Position numbers and translations under genes: made by a program
Notes under the pieces: model-generated
What the model saw: the letters and a program-made list of their open reading frames with translations, nothing else
Told to the model about the DNA's origin: nothing
Database searches by the model: none
Source: Streptomyces decoyicus
GTDB taxonomy: Bacteria; Actinomycetota; Actinomycetes; Streptomycetales; Streptomycetaceae
Reading direction: 5' to 3'
Assembly (NCBI RefSeq): GCF_019880305.1
Contig: NZ_CP082301.1
Location: 5,456,001-5,520,000 of the forward strand
DNA length: 64,000 bases
Shown here: positions 27,059-33,377 of the stretch, piece after piece
Position numbering within the stretch: position 1 is the first letter of the stretch
Layout of the letters: the number at the start of each line of letters is the position of its first letter

Positions 27059-27958
27059 TCAGGCCAGTCCCCGGCGGGCGACCGCCGGGGGCCGGTGGCC
27101 GGCGATCGAGGCCACCATGTCCAGCACCTGACGGGTCTCGGCGACCTCGTGGACCCGGTAGACCTGCGCGCCCAGCCAGGCCGAGACGGCCGTGGTCGCG
27201 AGGGTGCCGAGCACCCGCTCCTTGACCGGCTTGTCGAGCGTCTCGCCGACGAAGTCCTTGTTGGACAGCGAGACCAGCACCGGCAATGGGGTATCCCCTG
27301 CTCGGGCGAAGCCGAGAGCTTGGGGAGCGGTGCCCGTCATCTCGCCCAGCCGGCGGGTCGCCTCCAGGCTGTGCCGGGTGTTCTTCCCGAAGTCGTGCCC
27401 CGGGTCGATCATGATCGCGTCCCGCCGGACGCCGAGCTCCACGGCCCGCTCGGCCAGTTGGAGCGTCACCCGCAGGATGTCCGCCATCACGTCGTCGTAC
27501 GTCACCCGGTGCGGGCGGGTACGCGGTTCGGCGCCGCCCGCGTGCGTGCACACCAGGCCCACGTCGTAGCGCGCCGCGACCTCCGCGAGCCGCGGATCGA
27601 CCCCGCCCCAGGCGTCGTTGAGCAGATCCGCGCCGGCCTCGCAGACCGCCTCGCCGACCTCGTGCCGCCAGGTGTCGACGCTGATCACCACATCGGGGAA
27701 GCGCTTGCGCACCTCGGCCACGAACCCGACCGTGCGGCGGGCCTCCTCCTCGGCGCCGACCTCCTCACCGGGGCCGGCCTTGACGCCGCCGATGTCGATG
27801 ATCGCGGCACCGTCGGCCACCGCCTGTTCCACACGGGCCAGCGCGGGTTCGTCACGGAACGTGGCGCCCTGGTCGTAGAACGAGTCCGGCGTCCTGTTGA
27901 CGATCGCCATGATCACCGGCTCGTGCGCCCCGAACTCGCGATTCCCCAGCCGCAGCAT
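27059..27958 (-). CDS. folP: Dihydropteroate synthase-like protein (FolP2-type paralogue) with an in-frame repeat insertion
   Basis: A 299-residue TIM-barrel protein of the DHPS family. Recognisable motifs are MAIVNRTPDSFYDQG, IIDIGGVKAGPGEEV, ISVDTW, LLNDAWGG and IDPGHDFGKNTRHSL. The usual SRK loop reads LVSLSNKDFVGE, with Arg replaced by Asn, a feature I associate with the FolP2-type paralogue at this locus in mycobacteria, whose DHPS activity is doubtful. Residues about 208-225 (around APQALGFARAGDT) look like an insertion encoded by a palindromic repeat at 27284-27334, immediately before this loop. The start ATG 27958 has GGAGAGGGAG upstream. It is convergent with the LOG gene. Confidence 0.88.
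   Translation of the reverse strand: MLRLGNREFGAHEPVIMAIVNRTPDSFYDQGATFRDEPALARVEQAVADGAAIIDIGGVKAGPGEEVGAEEEARRTVGFVAEVRKRFPDVVISVDTWRHEVGEAVCEAGADLLNDAWGGVDPRLAEVAARYDVGLVCTHAGGAEPRTRPHRVTYDDVMADILRVTLQLAERAVELGVRRDAIMIDPGHDFGKNTRHSLEATRRLGEMTGTAPQALGFARAGDTPLPVLVSLSNKDFVGETLDKPVKERVLGTLATTAVSAWLGAQVYRVHEVAETRQVLDMVASIAGHRPPAVARRGLA
27284..27334. repeat. Palindromic interspersed repeat inside folP
   Basis: The core contains ggggtatcccc, then gctcgggcgaagccgag, then agcttggggag. It resembles a short interspersed repeat that I remember in many Streptomyces genomes. It lies in frame within the folP coding sequence. Confidence 0.55.
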
Positions 27959-28050
27959 TCCCTGACTCCCTCTCCATGGTCCGGGAGCGACCCTAACTGT
28001 CACACCCGCATGGCACGATCAGTGCAGGCACATAGTCCGGGGAGTTGGTC

Positions 28051-28500
28051 GTGTTCTGGTTCTTGCTGATCGCGATGGTCGTGGTGGTGGCCGCCGTCAC
28101 CCTCGTCGTCGTCGGCGGCGGTGACGGCGGTGGGCTGCGGGACGCCGAGCCGGACCGGCTGTACGACCCGCTGCCGGAGGACCGCCCGGTGGCCCGCGCC
28201 GATGTGGAAGCCGTCCGCTTTCCGGTGACCGTCCGTGGTTACCGGATGGACGAGGTCGACGACGTCCTGGACCGCCTGGGCGCCGAACTCGCCGAGCGGG
28301 ACGCCCGGATCGCCGAGCTGGAGGCCGCGCTGGCCGGAGCGCACGCCTCCGCCATGGGCGGCCCGGGGCTGATACAGGACGGCCCGCCCGTGCTCGGGCC
28401 GGTCGAGGAGACGCGGCCGGCCCCCGGGCCCGGCGCCCCGGAGCACCCCGGGACATCCGAAGCGTCCGGGACGGACCAGGAAGGCGGGGACCGGGCATGA
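28051..28500 (+). CDS. DivIVA-domain membrane protein
   Basis: A 149-residue protein with an N-terminal membrane helix (FWFLLIAMVVVVAAVTLVVV) followed by a short linker and a DivIVA-like motif: VRFPVTVRGYRMDEVDDVLDRL (given here in two parts, VRFPVTVRGYRMDE and VDDVLDRL), then a coiled coil (AELAERDARIAELEAAL) and a disordered Pro/Gly tail. GTG 28051 is chosen because GGGGAG lies 7 nt upstream. It overlaps tag by 4 bp (ATGA). A scaffold role in the cell envelope is likely but not shown. Confidence 0.82.
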   Translation: MFWFLLIAMVVVVAAVTLVVVGGGDGGGLRDAEPDRLYDPLPEDRPVARADVEAVRFPVTVRGYRMDEVDDVLDRLGAELAERDARIAELEAALAGAHASAMGGPGLIQDGPPVLGPVEETRPAPGPGAPEHPGTSEASGTDQEGGDRA

Positions 28501-29102
28501 GCGGCGTGGTGACGGAACCGGACGGCATCCCGCGCTGCCCCTGGGGGATGGAGTCGGCGCAGATGGCCGACTACCGCGCTTACCACGACACCGAATGGGG
28601 CCTGCCGGTCCACGGCGACGACGCCCTCTTCGAGCGGATGAGCCTGGAGGCGTTCCAGTCCGGGCTCTCCTGGATCACGATCCTGCGCCGCCGCCCCGGC
28701 TTCCGCGCCGCGTTCGCCGATTTCCGGATTGCCGAGGTGGCGCGGTTCACGGACGCGGACGCCGAGCGGCTGCTCGCCGACCCGGGCATCATCCGCAACC
28801 GCGCCAAGATCGCCGCGACGATCAACAACGCCAGGATCGCCGCCGAGCTGGCCGCGGGCGAACTCGACGGCCTCATCTGGTCCTACGCCCCCGGCCGGGC
28901 CGGCCGGCCGGTGCCGCGCACGGTCAGCGATCTGCAGCCGGTGACCCCGGAGTCGACGGCGCTCGCCAAGGACCTCAAGAAGCGCGGCTTCCGCTTCGTC
29001 GGCCCGACCACCGCGTACGCGATGATGCAGGCCTGCGGCCTGGTCAACGACCATCTGGCGGACTGCCATGTCCGTCAGGCCGTGGAAGCGGCGGCCGGCT
29101 GA
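28497..29102 (+). CDS. tag: DNA-3-methyladenine glycosylase I
   Basis: Base-excision repair enzyme (201 aa) that removes 3-methyladenine from alkylated DNA. The family hallmarks are RCPWGMES near the N-terminus, YHDTEWGLP, FQSGLSWITILRRR, and GPTTAYAMMQACGLVNDH near the C-terminus, the last containing a zinc-binding His/Cys set with the N-terminal Cys. It is translationally coupled to the DivIVA-like gene by an ATGA overlap. Confidence 0.93.
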   Translation: MSGVVTEPDGIPRCPWGMESAQMADYRAYHDTEWGLPVHGDDALFERMSLEAFQSGLSWITILRRRPGFRAAFADFRIAEVARFTDADAERLLADPGIIRNRAKIAATINNARIAAELAAGELDGLIWSYAPGRAGRPVPRTVSDLQPVTPESTALAKDLKKRGFRFVGPTTAYAMMQACGLVNDHLADCHVRQAVEAAAG

Positions 29103-29180
29103 CCCGGACCGGTCAGCGGGTGCGGGTCAGCGCGGCGGGGCCGGCGGGGCCGTGAAGCGTGTCGGGGTCAGCGGCGCGGG

Positions 29181-29981
29181 TCAGCGGCCCAGGAAGGCCG
29201 GCTTCTCCTTCTTCACGAACGCCTCGACCGCGATCCGGTGGTCCTCCGACGCCCCGGCCCGCCCCTGTAGCTCGTCCTCCTTGCCGAGGGTCTCGGCGAG
29301 CGTGTGCCCGGCCCCGTAGGCCAGCGACTCCTTGAGGGCGGCATACGCGGCGGTCGGGCCCTGGGCCAGCCGACGGGCGACGGCCGCGGCCTCCGCGGCC
29401 AGCTCGCCGGCCGGGACCACCTTGTTGGCGATTCCCAGGTCGTACGCCTCCTGGGCGCTGATGTTGCGCGGGAAGAGCAGCAGATCGGCGGCCCTGCCAT
29501 GGCCGATCAGCCGGGGCAGCGTCCAGGACATCCCGGAGTCGGCGGTCAGCGCGACGCCCGCGAAGGAGGTGTTGAAGGCCGCGGAGTCGGCGACGACGCG
29601 GTAGTCGGCGGCGAGCGCAAAACCCGCGCCGGCGCCCGCGGCGACCCCGTTGACGCCCGCGACCACGGGCTTGGGCATCTCGGTCAGCGCCGTCACGATC
29701 GGGTTGTAGTGTTCACGCACGGTGTTCATGGTGGCGCCGGTGCCGTTGGCCCGGTCCTCGGCCAGCAGGCCGATGTGCTCCTTGAGGTCCTGCCCGACGC
29801 AGAAGGCGCGCCCGGTGGCGGTCAGCAGAACGGCGCGTACGGCCGGATCGGCGGCGGCCTCCTTGAGGGTGTCCCGCAGCAGGACCTTCGCCTCGATGTT
29901 CAGCGCGTTCATCGCGTCGGGGCGGTTGAGAGTGATCGTCGCGAGTCCGTCGGTCACGTCATAGAGCACGGTGTCGGCCAT
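29181..29981 (-). CDS. Enoyl-CoA hydratase/isomerase family protein
   Basis: A 266-residue crotonase-fold protein. The N-terminal LATITLNRPDAMNALN, the oxyanion-hole strand AFCVGQDLKEH, and the second conserved block GVAAGAGAGFALAADYRV, then DSGMSWTLPRLIG, mark the family. The D/G-rich helix 3 and the sequence resemble PaaF/PaaG-type members, but substrate cannot be fixed. No neighbour belongs to a fatty-acid or phenylacetate pathway. The start ATG 29981 has GGAGGGG, at a longer spacing than usual. Confidence 0.9.
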   Translation of the reverse strand: MADTVLYDVTDGLATITLNRPDAMNALNIEAKVLLRDTLKEAAADPAVRAVLLTATGRAFCVGQDLKEHIGLLAEDRANGTGATMNTVREHYNPIVTALTEMPKPVVAGVNGVAAGAGAGFALAADYRVVADSAAFNTSFAGVALTADSGMSWTLPRLIGHGRAADLLLFPRNISAQEAYDLGIANKVVPAGELAAEAAAVARRLAQGPTAAYAALKESLAYGAGHTLAETLGKEDELQGRAGASEDHRIAVEAFVKKEKPAFLGR

Positions 29982-30315
29982 AGTGTGGAGTCCCCTCCGT
30001 CGCGGCTCGGACTGCTCGGCAGCGGCAGTCAGCGCTCAGGATGCCGGAGATCATCGGGCCCCGGCATGTGACGTACATCAAAGATTGCGGGCGCGTCGGA
30101 GGTCTCCGGGCGGAGAAGTATTGCAGCCACCTCCCCGAATTGAGGGGGTTTGAGAGAGCGGGTTGCCGAAGGGATGCTGCCCGATGTTGGTCATCGGGTC
30201 GTTCGATGCGGGATAATGGCCTGGAAGCAATCTGTTCGATGCCGGTGACACGTGCCTATTCGGGCCGTCGGCTGAGATGAGCTTGATTGAGCTGGTTTCA
30301 GGAAGGGGAACGAGC
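29982..30315. other. 334-bp intergenic region before the DUF3117 gene
   Basis: It separates divergent genes. It contains short G-run/C-run pairs (cctccccgaattgaggggg near 30130-30150) but no convincing hairpin, tRNA or ORF. The DUF3117 gene presumably has its promoter here; none is clear. Confidence 0.4.
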
Positions 30316-30483
30316 ATGGCGGCCATGAAGCCGCGGACGGGCGACGGCCCGCTCGAGGTGACCAAGGAGGGGCGGGGCATCGTCATGCGCGTTCCGCTCG
30401 AAGGCGGCGGGCGGCTCGTCGTCGAGCTGACCCCCGACGAAGCCAAGGCCCTGGGTGAGGCCCTGGACAAGGTCACCGTCTGA
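30316..30483 (+). CDS. DUF3117 small conserved protein
   Basis: A 55-residue protein (MAAMKPRTGDGPLEVTKEGR and a predicted beta-rich remainder ending DKVTV) of the actinobacterial DUF3117 family. The start ATG 30316 has GGAAGGGG upstream; an upstream ATG at 30277 lacks a site. Its place next to tag matches Rv1210-Rv1211 in M. tuberculosis as I remember it. Function is unknown. A perfect 21-bp terminator follows. Confidence 0.85.
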   Translation: MAAMKPRTGDGPLEVTKEGRGIVMRVPLEGGGRLVVELTPDEAKALGEALDKVTV

Positions 30484-30544
30484 CAAGGGCGGCGCAACCG
30501 GCGGTTTCCCGGGGCTGACCCCGGTATCCCCAGCCGAGATACCC

Positions 30545-30593
30545 CGGCCCCGGCACGTGGCGCGCAGTGAAGGCGCGCCACGTGCCGGGGCCG
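30545..30593. terminator. Perfect 21-bp terminator between DUF3117 and the O-methyltransferase
   Basis: The arms 30545-30565 and 30573-30593 pair without mismatch around the loop agtgaag, and TTT follows on the plus strand. It can serve both convergent genes. Confidence 0.85.
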
Positions 30594-30637
30594 TTTCATG
30601 TCCTCCCGGTAGGTACAGGTACCGGCTCCGGTGCAGG

Positions 30638-31321
30638 TCAGCCGCGCTTGACCGCGCAGAGCAGGCCGTCGCCGACCGGCAGCAGGGCCGGCACCAGCGT
30701 GGTGCTCTCCCGGACGGCCCGCAGCAGTTCCCGCAGCCGGAGCACCTCGGCGGGCTGCATCGCGGAGTCGACCGTACGGCCGTCGGCGAAGACGCCCTCG
30801 AAGCAGACCAGGCCGCCGGGGCGCAGCAGACGCAACGATTCAGCGAGATATTCCAGGCACTCCATCAGGTCGCCGTCGCAGAACACGAGGTCGTAGCCGC
30901 CGTCCGCGAGACGGGGCAGCACGTCCAGGGCGCGGCCCGGGATGAAGCGGGCGCGGTTCCCGGCGAAGCCGGCCGAACGGAACGCCTGCTTGGCGAACGT
31001 CTGCCGCTCGGGTTCGAGATCCACGGTGGTCAGCACCCCGTCGGGACGCATGCCGTGCAGGAGATAGATGCCCGACACGCCGGTGCCGGTGCCGATCTCG
31101 GCGACCGCTTTGGCGTCCGTGGTGGCAGCGAGCAGACGCAGGGCCGCGCCGGTGCCGGTCGTCACCGCCCGGATGCCGGCTTCCCGCGCGCAGTCACGGG
31201 ACCAGCGCAGGGCGGCCTCGGCGCTGTCGTCGATGGTCCCGGCGCCGTACGCCTCGGCGAATGCCAAGTTCGTCTGCCGGTTGCCGGTAATGGCCCTCTC
31301 CTGTCCCCGTGGTTGACGCAA
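30638..31321 (-). CDS. O-methyltransferase (class I SAM-dependent)
   Basis: A methyltransferase of about 217-227 aa with the SAM-binding motif AVAEIGTGTGVSGIYLL, motif II DGVLTTVDLEPE and the VFCDGDLMECLEYL block, in the catechol-OMT-like group. It is listed from TTG 31321, the nearest canonical codon. However a good Shine-Dalgarno AGGAGAGG lies just before ATT 31291 (reading ITGNRQTNLAF), and a -10-like TACAGT on the minus strand (31332-31327) would put the transcript start at the TTG itself. ATT 31291 is therefore the likelier true start. It is divergent from sigE, as Rv1220c is in mycobacteria. Confidence 0.88.
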   Translation of the reverse strand: MRQPRGQERAITGNRQTNLAFAEAYGAGTIDDSAEAALRWSRDCAREAGIRAVTTGTGAALRLLAATTDAKAVAEIGTGTGVSGIYLLHGMRPDGVLTTVDLEPERQTFAKQAFRSAGFAGNRARFIPGRALDVLPRLADGGYDLVFCDGDLMECLEYLAESLRLLRPGGLVCFEGVFADGRTVDSAMQPAEVLRLRELLRAVRESTTLVPALLPVGDGLLCAVKRG

Positions 31322-31326
31322 CCGTG

Positions 31327-31332
31327 ACTGTA
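31327..31332 (-). promoter_or_regulatory. -10 box for the O-methyltransferase
   Basis: TACAGT on the minus strand. The predicted start site falls near 31320, giving a leader of about 30 nt that holds AGGAGAGG before ATT 31291. Confidence 0.35.
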
Positions 31333-31345
31333 TCCGCTGCGTGCG

Positions 31346-31371
31346 GGAACCCGCAGATGGGACCGGACGTT
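31346..31371 (+). promoter_or_regulatory. ECF-type promoter motif upstream of sigE
   Basis: GGAACC (31346-31351) and CGTT (31368-31371) are 16 bp apart, matching the GGAAC/CGTT pattern used by SigE/SigH-like ECF sigma factors. This suggests autoregulation. Confidence 0.45.
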
Positions 31372-31496
31372 GAGGAGAGGCAGGGGGATGACGGGGGGAT
31401 GGACTGGTGAAGACCGCGCGAGACACGCAGCAAGACCAGAAGCAGGACCAAATGCAGGTCAAAACTGCTTATCCGGAGCTAACGGGCGAGGTGGAT

Positions 31497-32300
31497 ATGG
31501 TAGGGGCTCTACTGGACACCACCAGAGCCACCAGGGGAGGTGCGGCTGCGGCGGGTGACCGAGGGGTGCTGAGGCGCTTGAAGAGGTCGTTCGCCGAGCC
31601 GAAATCCGTGACAAACACTGCTGACCGTTCCCGCCCCCATGGCCCCAAGGGCATGGGAGGGGCCCCCGTCGCCGACTCCGCAACGACCGCGACCTTTGCC
31701 GCAGACGCGGATGCGCAGGCGTGGACTCCGCCCAGCTGGGAGGAGATCGTCAGCACCCACAGTGCGCGGGTCTACCGCCTCGCCTACCGCCTCACCGGCA
31801 ATCAGCACGACGCCGAGGACCTCACCCAGGAGGTGTTCGTCCGCGTCTTCCGCTCGCTGTCGACGTACACCCCCGGCACCTTCGAGGGCTGGCTGCACCG
31901 GATCACCACCAACCTCTTCCTGGACATGGTCCGCCGCCGTCAGCGCATCCGCTTCGATGCGCTGGGTGACGATGCCGCCGAGCGGCTCCCCAGCCGTGAG
32001 CCCTCCCCGCAGCAGCATTTCAACGACACCCACTTCGACGCCGATGTCCAGCAGGCGCTGGACACCCTCGCGCCCGAGTTCCGTGCCGCCGTCGTCCTGT
32101 GCGACATCGAGGGCCTGTCGTACGAGGAGATCGCCGCGACGCTCGGCGTCAAGCTCGGTACGGTCCGCAGCCGGATCCACCGCGGCCGCTCCCATCTGCG
32201 CAAGGCGCTCAAGCACCGCGCTCCGGCCACGCGGGCCGAAGAGCGTGAGCAGCGGCGCTCGCTGGCCGTGGTGCCCACGGGGGAGGTTGGGATCGCGTGA
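31497..32300 (+). CDS. sigE: ECF RNA polymerase sigma factor, SigE type
   Basis: A 267-residue sigma factor with region 2 (RVYRLAYRLTGNQHDAEDLT, then VFVRVFRSL and RITTNLFLDMVRRRQR) and region 4 (LAPEFRAAVVLCDIEGLSYE followed by the HTH EIAATLGVKLGTVRSRIHRG). It should direct an envelope-stress regulon and be held by the anti-sigma factor encoded next. ATG 31497 is preferred; GTG 31407 would add 30 residues. Residues about 46-56 (RPHGPKGMGGAP) are encoded by a palindromic repeat-like segment and look inserted into the flexible N-terminus. The gene overlaps the anti-sigma gene by 4 bp. Confidence 0.9.
   Translation: MVGALLDTTRATRGGAAAAGDRGVLRRLKRSFAEPKSVTNTADRSRPHGPKGMGGAPVADSATTATFAADADAQAWTPPSWEEIVSTHSARVYRLAYRLTGNQHDAEDLTQEVFVRVFRSLSTYTPGTFEGWLHRITTNLFLDMVRRRQRIRFDALGDDAAERLPSREPSPQQHFNDTHFDADVQQALDTLAPEFRAAVVLCDIEGLSYEEIAATLGVKLGTVRSRIHRGRSHLRKALKHRAPATRAEEREQRRSLAVVPTGEVGIA
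31633..31668. repeat. Palindromic repeat-like element inside sigE
   Basis: The stretch reads cccccatggccccaaggg then catgggaggggccccc. The reverse complement resembles a short interspersed repeat I remember from Streptomyces (gggggc..ctcccatgcccttgggg). A fragment with the same gggcatgggagggg core occurs at 20371-20391. Confidence 0.45.
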
Positions 32301-33253
32301 GCGCCATGGGCGGTCCGTCCCCCGCCGAGCAGCATCTCGGCGACCGCCTCGCGGCTCTGGTCGACGGCGAGTTGGGGCATGACGCACGCGAGCGGGTGCT
32401 CGCGCATCTTGCGACATGCGGACGGTGCAAAGCAGAGGCCGACGCCCAGCGTCGGCTCAAAAGCGTATTCGCCGAGACGGCACCCCCCGGCCCGTCCGAG
32501 GGGCTGCTGGCCCGGCTGCAACAGCTGCCCGGCGGAGACCTCGGCGGTCCCGGCAGCCGGCTCGGCAACGGCAGCTTCGGACGCGGCGACTTCGCCCGCG
32601 GCGGCGGCGCGTTCCGCTATCTCCCCTCCGACGGCCACTCCGGCCATGCCATGGCAGCGGTGCCCCCACAGTCCCGCGCGCGCGGCTTCCGTGTGCAGGA
32701 GACCGACCGGCCCGCACAGCGGCGCCGGTTCGCTTTCGCGGCGGCCGGTGCGGTCTCGCTCGCGGCCTTCGCGCTGGGCGGCGCCCTCCCGCTGGAGGCG
32801 GCGGTGGACCTGCCCGGTGGACGCATCGACGGCGGCGGCACGGCCGTCACCCCGCTCAGCGTCAGCCCGGCGGCCGACAGCAATTCCCTCCTGCGCCGTG
32901 AGGAGTTTCCCGCCAAGAATTCCCGGTCCGGCGGCTGGCAGCCGTCCGGCGGCCCCACCATGGCCCCGGCCCCCAGCGCCATGACCCTGTACGGCCCCAC
33001 GACTGCGCCTCCCTCCCCGCAGCCGTCGGCGGCAGCGACCGCCCCGGCGGGACGCTTCGGCCTGTCGCCGCTGATAGCCGCGACCGGTCCCGCCTCGGCG
33101 TACCACCTCGCGCCCCTGGCCGCCGCGACCGGCAACGCCCCCGTGCGGAAGAACCCGCATGGGCTCCCGCCCCTGGAGCCCATGCGCCCGCTGATCGGTT
33201 CCGCGGCCGCAGCAGGCCCCTCCGCCCCTGGCTCAAGCTCCGCCCACCGCTGA
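32297..33253 (+). CDS. rseA: Anti-sigma factor with ZAS zinc finger (RseA-like)
   Basis: A 318-residue partner of SigE. The N-terminal anti-sigma domain has the HxxxCxxC motif His37-Cys41-Cys44 (HLATCGRC), followed by LKSVFAETAPPGPSEGLL. One hydrophobic segment lies near residues 142-165 (AAAGAVSLAAFALGG), so the protein probably crosses the membrane. The remainder is an Ala/Pro-rich extracytoplasmic tail, making it about twice the length of mycobacterial RseA. GTG 32297 overlaps the sigE stop (GTGA). It is likely controlled by proteolysis after stress. Confidence 0.87.
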   Translation: MSAMGGPSPAEQHLGDRLAALVDGELGHDARERVLAHLATCGRCKAEADAQRRLKSVFAETAPPGPSEGLLARLQQLPGGDLGGPGSRLGNGSFGRGDFARGGGAFRYLPSDGHSGHAMAAVPPQSRARGFRVQETDRPAQRRRFAFAAAGAVSLAAFALGGALPLEAAVDLPGGRIDGGGTAVTPLSVSPAADSNSLLRREEFPAKNSRSGGWQPSGGPTMAPAPSAMTLYGPTTAPPSPQPSAAATAPAGRFGLSPLIAATGPASAYHLAPLAAATGNAPVRKNPHGLPPLEPMRPLIGSAAAAGPSAPGSSSAHR

Positions 33254-33377
33254 CCGTCCCCTGCGCAGCCCCGCGCGGAACTGGTTGAATCGCGGTGGGG
33301 CGGCGCACCCCTGACCGGGCACGTGCCGCGAGGTGGTGGCGGCCCGCGCACGACCGCGGGCGAATTCTGGGGAGAGC

